Assembly: GCF_019599275.1 (NCBI RefSeq)
Contig: NZ_JAHZTD010000001.1
Location: 186,001 to 250,000, forward strand
DNA length: 64,000 nt
Reading direction: 5' to 3'
From: Hymenobacter sp. HSC-4F20
Lineage (GTDB): Bacteria > Bacteroidota > Bacteroidia > Cytophagales > Hymenobacteraceae
Shown here: piece by piece, positions 43,146 through 52,450 of the stretch
How positions within the stretch are numbered: position 1 is the stretch's first letter
Layout: the number at the start of each line of letters is the position of its first letter
Translations under genes and position numbers: made by a program
Notes under the pieces: model-generated
What the model was told of the DNA's origin: nothing
Databases searched by the model: none
Seen by the model: the letters and a program-made list of their open reading frames with translations, nothing else

Positions 43146-44570
43146 ATGCTGTTTGTACTATACCGCCGTGTGTTGGTTGTGTTGTTGCTAGCCGGAGCCG
43201 TTACAGGCTGCGCTCCGTATTTTCACCAGCCTTTTACCGTGGAAAAAGCCCGGTTGGGAGCCGATGTGCAGGGCAACGTGCTCCTGCGGCGCTTGCCCGA
43301 GCCTAAAGAACGAATTGTGGCAGCCGTGTACAAATTCCGGGACCAGACCGGCCAGTACAAGCCCAGCCAGAACGGCGCTAGCTTCTCTACCGCCATTACC
43401 CAGGGTGGCACCAGCATTCTGCTGCGGGCCCTGGAAGAGTCGCACTGGTTTAATCCCATTGAGCGGGAAAACCTGGGCAACCTGCTCAATGAGCGAAAAA
43501 TTATTCGCTCCAGCCGGGCCGAATACCAGGAAATGACCGGGCAACGCCAGCCCGCACTGCCCTCGTTGCTGTTTGCCGGCATTATTCTCGAAGGAGGGAT
43601 TATCTCCTATGATGCCAACATCATCACGGGGGGAGCCGGGCTGCGCTATTTCGGAGCGGGGGCCTCGGGCCAGTACCGCCAAGATCGGGTAACGGTGTAT
43701 CTGCGGGCCATCAGCACTAGCACCGGCGAAATCCTCAAAACGGTTTACACGTCCAAAACTATTCTTTCCCAGCAGGTAGACGCCAGCCTGTTCCGCTTCG
43801 TGAACTTTAAGCGGCTGCTAGAAACTGAAACGGGCTTTACCTACAACGAGCCCACGGAAATGGCCGTGAAGGAAGCCATTGAAAAATCGGTGGAGGCCCT
43901 TGTGTACGAAGGAATTCAGGAGCAGCTCTGGGCCCCGCGCAATGACGCCGACCGCAACGGCGCGGCCGTGGCCGGCTACCTACAGGAAAAACGCGAAAAC
44001 CTCGATATCGACGTGCTGGGCCGGGTACAGCGCGACCGACGCGGCCGCCTCAGTATCGGCCTGAGCGGCGCTACCGTGCGCTACAACGGCGACTACAGCC
44101 GGCCGCAGGTGCGTGGTGGTGGCGAACTAACCGTGCGCTATCAGGCCCGAAACCCCAAATTTGCGGGAGGTATCGGCCTGGGTCGGTTTGAGCTGGGTGC
44201 CGGTGATTTCTACCGGGAAACCTTCAACTACCTGGAACTGAGCGGGCAGTACCGGCTCTTTCCCCGCGACCGTTTTACGCCCTACCTGGCGCTGGGCGGT
44301 GGTGTAGCCTCCCGTTCCTCGCAGGCAGCAGTTGGTTCGCTACTGGGGCACATCATGGGGGGGGTAGGAGTGGAGGTGCTCCCTACCGATCGGCTCGGTC
44401 TCAGTCTGAGCGCCGACCATCATTACTACCTCACCGACCGGCTAGATCAATTGACGCTGGGTAAGTACAATGACTCTTATTGGGCTGTCAGGGCGGGCAT
44501 TACCTTCTACTTCGGCCGTCCTTCCTTTAAATCAAGTCCTGCTGCTAAGCCGGCCCAAAGGGTGCCATAA
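43146..44570 (+). CDS. csgG: Curli secretion channel CsgG with C-terminal barrel-like extension
   Basis: A 474-residue outer-membrane lipoprotein; lipobox VTGC with Cys at 22. Residues 25-275 match the nonameric CsgG pore: VAAVYKFRDQTGQY, LLRALEESHWFNPIERENLG, ERKIIRSSR, LPSLLFAGIILEGGIISYDA, and the membrane strands around VTVYLRAISTSTGEILKTVY. E. coli CsgG stops near 277. Here about 195 further residues follow with alternating strands (YLELSGQYRLFPRDRFTPYL, GVGVEVLPTDRLGLSLSADH, and a final YWAVRAGITFYFGRP) resembling a small outer-membrane beta-barrel. ATG 43146 gives the best lipoprotein signal. Confidence 0.94.
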   Translation: MLFVLYRRVLVVLLLAGAVTGCAPYFHQPFTVEKARLGADVQGNVLLRRLPEPKERIVAAVYKFRDQTGQYKPSQNGASFSTAITQGGTSILLRALEESHWFNPIERENLGNLLNERKIIRSSRAEYQEMTGQRQPALPSLLFAGIILEGGIISYDANIITGGAGLRYFGAGASGQYRQDRVTVYLRAISTSTGEILKTVYTSKTILSQQVDASLFRFVNFKRLLETETGFTYNEPTEMAVKEAIEKSVEALVYEGIQEQLWAPRNDADRNGAAVAGYLQEKRENLDIDVLGRVQRDRRGRLSIGLSGATVRYNGDYSRPQVRGGGELTVRYQARNPKFAGGIGLGRFELGAGDFYRETFNYLELSGQYRLFPRDRFTPYLALGGGVASRSSQAAVGSLLGHIMGGVGVEVLPTDRLGLSLSADHHYYLTDRLDQLTLGKYNDSYWAVRAGITFYFGRPSFKSSPAAKPAQRVP

Positions 44571-44654
44571 GCTAGTATGTGAGTTGGACTATATTAGACG
44601 ATTTGTGATATAATTATTGTAATAATATTTTTAACAATTTTTATTATCCTTCTC

Positions 44655-44684
44655 TTGACTTTTAACTTTTATAATATAGATTTG
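44655..44684 (+). promoter_or_regulatory. Promoter: TTG-N19-TAGATTTG for the major curlin gene
   Basis: TTG at 44655-44657 and TAGATTTG at 44677-44684, spaced by 19 bases, in an AT-rich region between csgG and the curlin gene. It gives a leader of about 75 bases and would let curlin be made independently of csgEFG. Confidence 0.78.
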
Positions 44685-44763
44685 TCCTATTCCTCCGGAG
44701 GGAATAAAAAATCATTCTTTAGTTCAATAATTTCGCCCTCTCATTCTCCAAACTTTCCCCACC

Positions 44764-45708
44764 ATGAAAAAGATTTCGTTCCTCGCCGCATCTCTTCTGG
44801 TAGCCGGAGGTGCTTTCGCTCAAGGCAACACTCAATCTTCTACATCAACTGGCAATGCAAACAGTGTTACAGTAACCCAGAGCGGTAGCTCCAGTTCGGC
44901 CGTTGGCACGCAGCTAGGCAATGGCAACGCCCTGACCCAGTCGCAGTCCTCCGGCTCGGGCAACGCGGCAACTTCCAACCAGCGCGGGGATAGCCAAACC
45001 TCCCTCCAGACCCAGGTTGGTTCTTCTAATACGGCCTTCATTCAGCAGGGCGACGGGGCTCCGTTGGATAACGGCAACGCGGCTACCCAGTCGCAGTCGG
45101 GGAATAGCAACAATGCTCGGGCCCGGCAGCTAAGCGGCCTGAACATATCTACGCAAACGCAGACGGGTAACAACAACACCGCCGACGTGCTGCAAACTTC
45201 CAGCGAAGGCAACACGGCTACCCAGACGCAAATTGGTACCAGCCAGACAGGAACCATTGCCCAGTACGGCTCGGGCAACACGGCCACGCAGTACCAGCGC
45301 GGCTTGCAGGATAGAGCTACCATTGAGCAAGTAGGCTTGGGTAACTCGGCTTCCCAGTCGCAAGGTACCAACCCGTCGTCTAGCTGGTATTCCAGCGCTT
45401 CGATCCAGCAGATTGGCAATAGCAATATTGCCACGCAAACCCAGCAGTACGACTACCAGAACGCAGTAATCGAGCAGTCGGGTAACGGTAGCACGGCCAT
45501 TCAGAACCAGAGTGCTGGCGCTGATCTGGTGCAGCCTGGTAACAGCGCTTACATCGACCAGGATGATGCTGGTGGGCACTACGCCCGTCAAACTCAGATG
45601 GGCATCGGCAACCAGGCTTCTACCTACCAGGGCCTGAGCGGCAACAGCAGCGACGTGATGCAAACCGGCAACGGGAACGTAAGCGTGGTAAAGCAGAACC
45701 ACCCCTAG
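44764..45708 (+). CDS. Curlin-repeat amyloid subunit (CsgA-like)
   Basis: A 314-residue secreted protein; signal peptide MKKISFLAASLLVAGGAFAQ. The rest is about two dozen half-repeats of roughly 11 residues of the curlin type, alternating patterns such as GNxATQxQ(S/I)G and ATIEQVG, rich in Gln, Asn, Ser and Gly. Stacked repeats would form a beta-solenoid amyloid. It is twice the length of E. coli CsgA. The region 200-220 (TNPSSSWYSS) interrupts the periodicity. It has its own promoter and terminator, as expected of a highly expressed fibre subunit. Confidence 0.92.
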   Translation: MKKISFLAASLLVAGGAFAQGNTQSSTSTGNANSVTVTQSGSSSSAVGTQLGNGNALTQSQSSGSGNAATSNQRGDSQTSLQTQVGSSNTAFIQQGDGAPLDNGNAATQSQSGNSNNARARQLSGLNISTQTQTGNNNTADVLQTSSEGNTATQTQIGTSQTGTIAQYGSGNTATQYQRGLQDRATIEQVGLGNSASQSQGTNPSSSWYSSASIQQIGNSNIATQTQQYDYQNAVIEQSGNGSTAIQNQSAGADLVQPGNSAYIDQDDAGGHYARQTQMGIGNQASTYQGLSGNSSDVMQTGNGNVSVVKQNHP

Positions 45709-45854
45709 TAGCGAACGAGCCAGGCAGGCATTTTCTGCTGAAGTTGGGGGAGATGCTTTGCCGCGAAGCGGCCTCTTGCAGCGTAACGCTTCTGCATCGT
45801 CATCATAGGTCAGTTGCAAGACGCCCTGCTTTCGGTAGCAGTGCTGCCTCTCAT

Positions 45855-45890
45855 AGCACCCCGCCACCACTACGGTGGTGGGGTGCTTTT
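45855..45890 (+). terminator. Rho-independent terminator after the CsgA-like gene
   Basis: A 14-bp stem with one G-U pair (45855-45868 and 45874-45887), 5-base loop, followed by TTTT and, a little later, TTTTT. Confidence 0.88.
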
Positions 45891-46035
45891 GGCTTTTTAA
45901 AAGAAAATCTGTCTTTGTATTTTTTTATTAAAAAATAAAGCTATTTTTATAGCAATCAGTAGTCCGACATACGCAGAGTATTCTGCGAAAGCATCCTATT
46001 TATATTCTTCTCCACCTAGTCTCATCATTTCGCCT

Positions 46036-46629
46036 ATGAGAACTTTTGCACAATGCGTAGCCGCTGCTCTACTGCTGAGCACAGGGGCGGCGCGGGGCCA
46101 GGGCAGCCGGGAACCGGATGGCATCAGTACTGGTCAGCAGCTCATTCAAACCTTCGGCACTAGCCAGGTGAGTGGTAGCGAAGCCACCGCTACGCCCGCC
46201 GGGCTTAACCAAGCCCTTCTGCATCAGCAGGGCAATGCCAACGTTGGTACTATTACGCAAACCATGCTGAGCGCTGGCCAGGGCAACGTGGCTGCCGTGC
46301 TGCAGAATGGCAACAGCAATGCCGCCGCCGCCTTGCAGAATGGTGTGAACAACCGTACTACCATCATGCAGATTGGCAATAACAACGTAGCCGTGAGCGA
46401 CATTACCGGCTACAATACGGAGTCCGCCATTCTGCAAAACGGTAACCGCAACCAGATAGATCAGCAACTCATCCGGGACAACCAACGGTACTCGGTGGAG
46501 CAGTTAGGCAACAACAACAATCTGGTACAGCGCGAAACCAGTGGTGCTGCGCCTGGCTACAACGTAACGATGCGTGGCAATGGCATCCAGATTATGATTG
46601 AGCAGGGTCGGGTATCGCGCCTGCCCTGA
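46036..46629 (+). CDS. Second curlin-repeat protein (candidate CsgB-like nucleator)
   Basis: A 197-residue secreted protein; signal peptide to about residue 22 (LLLSTGAARGQ). A non-repeat region of about 50 residues is followed by curlin-like half-repeats from about 65: NQALLHQQGNANVGTITQT, VAAVLQNGNSNAAAALQNG, TTIMQIGNNNVAV, YSVEQLGNNNNLV. The C-terminus ends basic (EQGRVSRLP), reminiscent of the basic last repeat of the nucleator CsgB. Fewer, less regular repeats than the gene before it. The nucleator role is inference. Confidence 0.87.
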   Translation: MRTFAQCVAAALLLSTGAARGQGSREPDGISTGQQLIQTFGTSQVSGSEATATPAGLNQALLHQQGNANVGTITQTMLSAGQGNVAAVLQNGNSNAAAALQNGVNNRTTIMQIGNNNVAVSDITGYNTESAILQNGNRNQIDQQLIRDNQRYSVEQLGNNNNLVQRETSGAAPGYNVTMRGNGIQIMIEQGRVSRLP

Positions 46630-46639
46630 CAAGACCAGT

Positions 46640-46677
46640 CGGGGGCCCGGGTAGCCGCCGGCCGACCGGGGCCCCCG
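46640..46677 (+). terminator. GC-rich hairpin after the second curlin gene
   Basis: CGGGGGCCC (46640-46648) pairs with GGGCCCCCG (46669-46677). A pyrimidine-rich CTTTCTTCTC follows. Eleven bases after the stop codon. Confidence 0.7.
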
Positions 46678-46706
46678 GCTTTCTTCTCGTTGTTTAGTCC
46701 CGTTCC

Positions 46707-47084
46707 ATGAGACGCCATCTGTGTACTCTACTCATTCCCTTTTCCATTCCCATGCTACAAGGAGGACAAGCACCCTCTGCCCCGGCTGCGTGCCAGGCCT
46801 ACCTCGAAACGCGACTGGAAGGAAACATACTCACCTTGCGTGGGCAAGGCCAGAACAACACCGCGCAGCCCTTGCACTTGCGCTATGAGCTGATAACCAG
46901 TCGGCAAGGGCAGGCAGGTACTTCCCGCAACGCCCAGTCGGGTAGCGTCACGCTCGTGCCCAACCACAAAACCACACTCTCCCAGACTTCTTTTAACGTT
47001 AGCCCGGCGGATCATTATCAAGTTCATTTACGCTTGCTGGATAGCAACAACCACGTCCTCGCGCACGACTCCTTGCTGCAATAG
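46707..47084 (+). CDS. CsgH-like curli chaperone/inhibitor
   Basis: A 125-residue exported protein. Hydrophobic N-terminus with likely signal cleavage before residue 30. The domain that follows reads as the Ig-like CsgC/CsgH fold: CQAYLETRLEGNILTLRGQG, LRYELITSRQGQAGTSRNAQ, SGSVTLVPNHKTTLSQTSFN, DHYQVHLRLLDSNNHV. CsgC and CsgH hold curlin soluble in the periplasm and block premature amyloid. The pattern of RxGxxG(S/T)S, a sequence like TLSQTSFN, and position beside curlin genes support this. Overall identity to proteobacterial CsgH is low by eye. Confidence 0.75.
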   Translation: MRRHLCTLLIPFSIPMLQGGQAPSAPAACQAYLETRLEGNILTLRGQGQNNTAQPLHLRYELITSRQGQAGTSRNAQSGSVTLVPNHKTTLSQTSFNVSPADHYQVHLRLLDSNNHVLAHDSLLQ

Positions 47085-47157
47085 CCACTGGCCGGTGCTT
47101 AGGTAGCCCCAACGTTAAGGCAGTAGCCGTTTTCCGCTCCCCACCCATTTCTCTTGT

Positions 47158-48687
47158 ATGTTCCCGTTTCTACGTTTGGCAGTTCGTCTGGTGCTGGTAA
47201 TTCTGTTTGTGCATAGTTTAGTTGCTTGCGAAGATACTACCGTGGAGCCCGAGCAGAATGGGGTAGTAGAAGGCGTAGTGCTTGACGGAACCAACAATCA
47301 GCCGGTAGCTAACGCCGCTATTACCACCAACCCAGCCTCTTCTTCCTACACCACCGATGCACAAGGCCGTTTTACCATCCCGGGCCTGAGCATTGGCAAA
47401 TATGCCCTAAGCATTCGCAAAACTGACTATAAGCAGGAAACGGTGAATGTGCAGGTAAGCCTGAGTAATACCACCGAGGTAAAAGTGATTCTGGAGCGGG
47501 CCACAGGCTCCAACAAACGCCCCAACCTACCCACCATTTCTGCTCCTACTGACCGCGCTACCAACCAGCCCACCAGCCTTACGCTGCGCTGGCGCGTCAC
47601 GGACCCGGATGGAAAAAGTGATACACTTCGCAACGATGTTATCCTCTACGAGAGTGGGTCTACTGACCGCCGCCAACTCCTGAGTAATTCCCGCGACACC
47701 AGCGTAGTAGCCACCAGCCTGAAGTATAATACTACCTATTTCTGGCAGGTCACGGTGCGGGATAAAGCCGGCGAAGTTGTTCGGGGCGACGTCTGGGCAT
47801 TTCAAACCAGAGCCCAGCCTGATACCCGCTTTCTGTTTGTCCGCGAGGAAAACGGAAACACCGATGTCTACTCCGCCGATGAAACGGGCGCTAACCTGCT
47901 ACGCCTGACCACTTCCCCCTTTATCGAGACAGCCCCACAGCTAAGCCCTAACCGCGACCGGGTAGCCTACACTTCCAATGCTACCGGACAGTTCCAGATT
48001 TACACCATGAACCGCGACGGTTCCGATGCACGGCAGGTAACCCTGCTACCCGTAGATGGCTACTTTAACCAAGGCATCGGCTACCGCTGGTCGCCGGATG
48101 GTGCGCAGCTTATCTACAGCAGCTATAACAAGCTGTATCGCATCAACCGCGACGGCACCGGGCTTACGCTGCTCGCTACTGCCCCGGCCGACCGGCACTT
48201 CCGGGAGTGCGACTGGACAGCCCAAGGTAACCGCATTCTGGTGCAAACAGTAGGCATTAGTGTGTATGATTCCGAAATCTACCTGCTGAATGCCGACGGG
48301 TCTAACCGTACACAGGTGGTGGGCAATTTGCCGGGGCGCCTAGACTCGCCTTCTTTCAGCGTAGATGGGCGGCGAGTACTTTATACCCGCGACGTAGACG
48401 GGTTCGATGACACAACCGGTCGTCAACTCAATGCCCACATCTTCACGCAAAATCTGGATGGTACTGGTAGCCTCGATGTGTCGGCAGGCTCGGGCGGTAC
48501 CACGGGTGCAGGTAAACCCACCGGCTATAATGACGTGGTTCCCCGCTATGCACCCGATGGCTCTAAGATTATTTTTGTGCAGGTAAACAACGTCAACCGC
48601 TCAACCCCCGATGTGTATACCATGGATTTAGACGGGCGCAACCGGACACGTCTGTTTCAAAACGCCACCTTACCCGATTGGAAGTAG
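47158..48687 (+). CDS. Lipoprotein with CarboxypepD-reg, FN3-like and TolB-like propeller domains
   Basis: A 509-residue predicted lipoprotein; lipobox LVAC with Cys at 24. Residues 37-112 form a carboxypeptidase-regulatory-like domain (GVVEGVVLDGTNNQPVANAA, RFTIPGLSIGKYALSIRKTD). Residues 120-222 are a fibronectin-type III-like domain (TYFWQVTVRDKAGE). Residues 225-509 are a PD40/TolB-type beta-propeller with repeated blades such as DRVAYTSNATGQFQIYTMNR. Its place right after the curli genes suggests a periplasmic or surface partner of fibre assembly, which is inference. A strong terminator ends the block. Confidence 0.85.
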   Translation: MFPFLRLAVRLVLVILFVHSLVACEDTTVEPEQNGVVEGVVLDGTNNQPVANAAITTNPASSSYTTDAQGRFTIPGLSIGKYALSIRKTDYKQETVNVQVSLSNTTEVKVILERATGSNKRPNLPTISAPTDRATNQPTSLTLRWRVTDPDGKSDTLRNDVILYESGSTDRRQLLSNSRDTSVVATSLKYNTTYFWQVTVRDKAGEVVRGDVWAFQTRAQPDTRFLFVREENGNTDVYSADETGANLLRLTTSPFIETAPQLSPNRDRVAYTSNATGQFQIYTMNRDGSDARQVTLLPVDGYFNQGIGYRWSPDGAQLIYSSYNKLYRINRDGTGLTLLATAPADRHFRECDWTAQGNRILVQTVGISVYDSEIYLLNADGSNRTQVVGNLPGRLDSPSFSVDGRRVLYTRDVDGFDDTTGRQLNAHIFTQNLDGTGSLDVSAGSGGTTGAGKPTGYNDVVPRYAPDGSKIIFVQVNNVNRSTPDVYTMDLDGRNRTRLFQNATLPDWK

Positions 48688-48708
48688 GGGGCCATACTTC
48701 TGCCCAGC

Positions 48709-48746
48709 AAAGCGGCGCCAGATCAGCAGATCTGGCGCCGCTTTTT
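48709..48746 (+). terminator. Rho-independent terminator closing the curli block
   Basis: A perfect 16-bp stem (48709-48724 and 48729-48744) with an AGCA loop; a run of five T spans 48742-48746. Confidence 0.92.
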
Positions 48747-49291
48747 ATATAAGTGAGCTATCTGCTGAGTACACAGCAAGAGCTACGAATAAGGCTCTGA
48801 TTACGGGGGCAATAAGGTACTAGTGTGGTACTGGGCTATATAGTAATATAATTATCTATGTTATAGATAATTACCAATCATGCCTTATTAATCCTACTTA
48901 AGGTATCTTTGTCACTAAATCCTTGAGAGGATATAAAAAGTACGCTTGGAAACGTGCACCTTTACGGCGAAAAGAAAGAAGCGCTAACCACTCGGGTTCA
49001 ATCAGTCGTGTCTATGTCTAGACCTTAGAAAAATCAGAAGGTAAAAAAGCATATCCTAAAAATAGGATTGGATAAAGACGACATTGGCATGAATTATGAG
49101 AAAAAGGGGCAGTACTCGGGTTAAACCCTTAAATATGAAATGTATCATATAATCGATGAAAAATGCTAATCTATTGGGTTGGCTTCCCCGTATGTGAGCC
49201 TGACTATTTCGCTTAGCTCCGCTGAGGACCACATAAGATATGGAGTCAGCAGCGAAGTACTTCTTCTGTAAACAAATTCTTTCCATAACTC
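48747..49291. other. AT-rich intergenic region before the T9SS repeat protein
   Basis: About 545 bases, much richer in A/T than the surroundings. It contains TATCTTTG (48904-48911), a match to the -7 consensus without a clear -33, some 380 bases before the next ATG. It has several short inverted repeats (for example around 48856-48872) but no gene or known RNA that I recognise. It may be a long leader or carry a small RNA. Confidence 0.4.
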
Positions 49292-52200
49292 ATGAAAAAC
49301 AAATACTTGAGTGACCATAAGCAAGGCATCTTTAGCCGCTTATGGATTTTTCTAGTCATGCTGTTGGCTTTGCCATTATTGGCACAAGCCCAGACATTTA
49401 CTGTTAAATCATCTGATCCAAATACTCCGCAGGACTTTGGTTCAGTTGCCGTTGGTGCCGCCTCGGCCCCCAAATCATACGCGGTAGTAGGTTCTGGCCT
49501 AACGGCGCCCATCGCTGTGTCGCTCAGCGGTACGCGCTATGAAATTAGCCGTGATAATGTTACGTACAGCGGTGCAGCCATTGAACTCGAGCCCGATGCT
49601 AGCGGGAATGTGTCTACTACCGTGTATGTTCGGTTCCGGCCAAACGCTGCAGGTGCGGTTAACCGTACCTTAAGCTTTGCTACCGATCAGACCAATGTTT
49701 CAGACTCCTTCTCTTTTAGTCTAACCGGTACAGGGGTAGCGGGTACTCCCTCGATTACAGTAGATCCGGATGCCCGGGGCTTTGGTAGCCAAGTTATCAA
49801 TACCACCTCGGCTCCCATGAGTGTTAACGTAACGGCTACGTCGCTGACGGCTCCTATTACTGTAACAGCTCCTGCTGGCTTCCAAGTAAGCACGTCTGCC
49901 ACTGGCACCTACAGCCAAACGCTGACTATCAATCCGAGCCCCAGCGGCGCCGTTAACCAGGCTGTATTCATTGTATTCGCTCCTACCGCTGCCCAAAACT
50001 ACGTTGATGTAGTAACCTTGGCTAGCACGGGCGCTGTTACTCGCAATGTAAGTGTTTCCGGTACGGGTGCATTGCCTCCCGCCACGCTGTCGGCTACGCC
50101 CGCGCAGCTGGACTTTACGTCCACTCAGGCCGGTCAGACCTCTGCCCCTCAATCTTTCAACGTCACGGGCAACAACCTGACTGCTGCAGTTACTGTCACT
50201 GCTCCCACGGGCTTCCTGATCCGTCAAGGCACATCGGGCTCTTTCAGCCAGACGGTAACCCTGAACCCTGCCAACAATACGGTGAATGCTACGCTGCAAG
50301 CGCAATTTGCTCCGACTGTTGCCGGCAACTACAACGACGTTATTACTGTTGCCTCCAACGGCAACGGCAATCCCTCTACTTCGGTACGGGTTACTGGCAC
50401 TGCCACAGCTGCTCCTACGGGACCGTTTATCGTAGTTAACCCGTCTGCTCTGGATTTCGGTACCGTTACGAGCAGCGGCTCGTCGCAAACGCTCTCTTTC
50501 ACGGTTAATGCTGGTAATTTGAGTGCTCCTCTGCTGCTGACGGCTTCCAACAGCAATATTGAGTTCCGGGATGCTACTGCTGGTGGTGACTTTGCTAAAG
50601 GCACTCTGGCTATTGCTCCTTCTAACGGCACAGTTGCTACCCGCACTATTGAAGTTCGACTGGTGCAGACGATTGGCAGTGGTACCTTCACGGGTAATAT
50701 CACTGCTTCTAGCACGGGTGCTACCTCCCAGGTAGTTGCCATCACGGCTAATAACGTGACTGGTAATACGTCTAGCATTAACGTTTCTGGTACGCTCCAG
50801 CAGTTCTCGACTGTACCGGGTGTCGCCTCGGCAGTGCAGTCGTATACTGTATCAGGTACCAACCTTCTGCAAGGCATTACTATCAAAGCCCCGACCTATT
50901 TCCAGGTGTCTTTGAACTCAGCTTTCACGGGTGTTACTAGCACTGGTAACTCTATTGTACTGTCCCGGGTAGGAAATGACGTACCCGAAACCACTGTCTA
51001 CGTGCGTTTCCTACCTCCTTCCGCTCTGGTTAACTCTTCAGTAATTCTGAATTCCAGTGAGCCAGCTATTTCTCAGGGTATCTCGGTAGAAGGAACCAGC
51101 CAGCCGTCGGTAGCTATCAACAACGCTTTCCAGGAGATTCGTAACGTAGTTATCAACACTACTTCCGGTTCTCAGGCCCTCACGATTAACGCTCAGCGTG
51201 TACTACAGTCCGTAGTTATTACAAAGACGCTCAGCGAAAATCCGTTGAACCCGAATAATGTGCCCCAGTATGAGCTGTCGCTGGACAACGTAACCTTCAC
51301 CAACTCGATTACGCTGACTCCTAACTCCTCTACCTACAGCATCAACCAGCCAATCTACGTGCGCTACAAGCCTACGTACCTGGGTAGTGGCCAATCGACG
51401 CTTCAGTTCCAGAGCAACGACTTTGAAAACAAGTCGGTGCAGAATTTCGACCGCAACGCCCTGTTGTCAGGCCGTTCAATTGACGTAGAGCCTACTCAGC
51501 GTAATACTCCTTCGGTAGTACGTGGCAACACTACGGCAACGGTGACCTTTAACCTGCCTTCTGACTACACGGCGCAAGGCTATGGCGAAGGCCGCATTAT
51601 CGTGGCTAGCACGAACTCTACGCTGCCAGCTGGTAGCCAACCGGCCGATGGCACGGCTTATCAGACCGGCAACCAAGTATATGGTGCGGGTGACCAAATT
51701 GCTCCGGGTTACTACGTAGTATACGCTGGTGCTAACCAGTCTGTAGTTGTAGAAGGCCTGGATATTGGAACTACCTACTACTTCTACACTTTCGAGTTTA
51801 ATAACATCAACCCGAACCCGGCCGTGCAGATCAGCGGTGCCGAAAACTACCTCTCGCCGCCAGTTCCGAACACTATCCCCGGTATCATTGCTCCTTCGCC
51901 TCTCCCGGTGACCCTGCTGTCGTTTAACGCCAAAGTACGCGGTAGCCAGGTAGCTCTGACTTGGGTTACGGCTTCGGAACTGAATAACAAAGGTTTTGAA
52001 GTTGAGCGTAGCCGCGACGGCAAGTCGTTCGAGACCGTCCTGTCGCGGGCCGGTAAAGGCACCACTACGGTAAGCACGACCTACAGCGCTACCGACGAGC
52101 AGCCATTAAGCGGTACTTCCATCTACCGTCTGAAGCAAATTGACTTCAACGGCACCGTGAGCTTCAGCTCTCCGGTAGTGGTGAACTTCCTGCGCTCAGC

Positions 52201-52429
52201 CGACGTGAACATGTATCCGAACCCGGTAGAGGATGTACTGACCATCGAACTGGGTGGTGCCGTAGAAGGTGCTCAGGTTACTATCACTGACGCTAGCGGC
52301 CGCGTGATCCGTAGCCAGAAGCTTGATGCTACTGGCAAGCTGAACATGAGCGACCTGAAAACTGGTACTTACCTGGTAACGGTAGGTGAGGGTAGCGCTA
52401 AAGTGACCCGTCACATTGTGAAGAAGTAA
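49292..52429 (+). CDS. Large T9SS-secreted Ig-like repeat protein with type A sorting domain
   Basis: A 1045-residue exported protein. Signal peptide LWIFLVMLLALPLLAQA (about 17-34). Then roughly six repeats of about 100-110 residues, each starting with a DFGSV-like strand and containing a LTAP(I/V)xV(T/S) core (e.g. TSLTAPITVTAPAGFQVSTS, NNLTAAVTVTAPTGFLIRQG) and closing with VSGTG or similar. A fibronectin-like part follows, then LPVTLLSFNAKVRGSQVALT with WVTASELNNKGFEVERSRDG. The C-terminal T9SS domain begins MYPNPVEDVLTIEL and ends VTRHIVKK. It is probably surface-attached or secreted, perhaps an adhesin. Confidence 0.9.
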   Translation: MKNKYLSDHKQGIFSRLWIFLVMLLALPLLAQAQTFTVKSSDPNTPQDFGSVAVGAASAPKSYAVVGSGLTAPIAVSLSGTRYEISRDNVTYSGAAIELEPDASGNVSTTVYVRFRPNAAGAVNRTLSFATDQTNVSDSFSFSLTGTGVAGTPSITVDPDARGFGSQVINTTSAPMSVNVTATSLTAPITVTAPAGFQVSTSATGTYSQTLTINPSPSGAVNQAVFIVFAPTAAQNYVDVVTLASTGAVTRNVSVSGTGALPPATLSATPAQLDFTSTQAGQTSAPQSFNVTGNNLTAAVTVTAPTGFLIRQGTSGSFSQTVTLNPANNTVNATLQAQFAPTVAGNYNDVITVASNGNGNPSTSVRVTGTATAAPTGPFIVVNPSALDFGTVTSSGSSQTLSFTVNAGNLSAPLLLTASNSNIEFRDATAGGDFAKGTLAIAPSNGTVATRTIEVRLVQTIGSGTFTGNITASSTGATSQVVAITANNVTGNTSSINVSGTLQQFSTVPGVASAVQSYTVSGTNLLQGITIKAPTYFQVSLNSAFTGVTSTGNSIVLSRVGNDVPETTVYVRFLPPSALVNSSVILNSSEPAISQGISVEGTSQPSVAINNAFQEIRNVVINTTSGSQALTINAQRVLQSVVITKTLSENPLNPNNVPQYELSLDNVTFTNSITLTPNSSTYSINQPIYVRYKPTYLGSGQSTLQFQSNDFENKSVQNFDRNALLSGRSIDVEPTQRNTPSVVRGNTTATVTFNLPSDYTAQGYGEGRIIVASTNSTLPAGSQPADGTAYQTGNQVYGAGDQIAPGYYVVYAGANQSVVVEGLDIGTTYYFYTFEFNNINPNPAVQISGAENYLSPPVPNTIPGIIAPSPLPVTLLSFNAKVRGSQVALTWVTASELNNKGFEVERSRDGKSFETVLSRAGKGTTTVSTTYSATDEQPLSGTSIYRLKQIDFNGTVSFSSPVVVNFLRSADVNMYPNPVEDVLTIELGGAVEGAQVTITDASGRVIRSQKLDATGKLNMSDLKTGTYLVTVGEGSAKVTRHIVKK

Positions 52430-52450
52430 GGCTAGCCTGCTTCCCCTCTG

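Noticed and set aside
44832..45870. Minus-strand frames opposite the curlin gene
   Set aside because: The repeat sequence keeps several frames open by periodicity; only the plus frame has a signal peptide and curlin pattern.
48994..49003. GGTTCAATC-like stretch resembling a tRNA T-loop
   Set aside because: No acceptor, D or anticodon stems around it can be formed.
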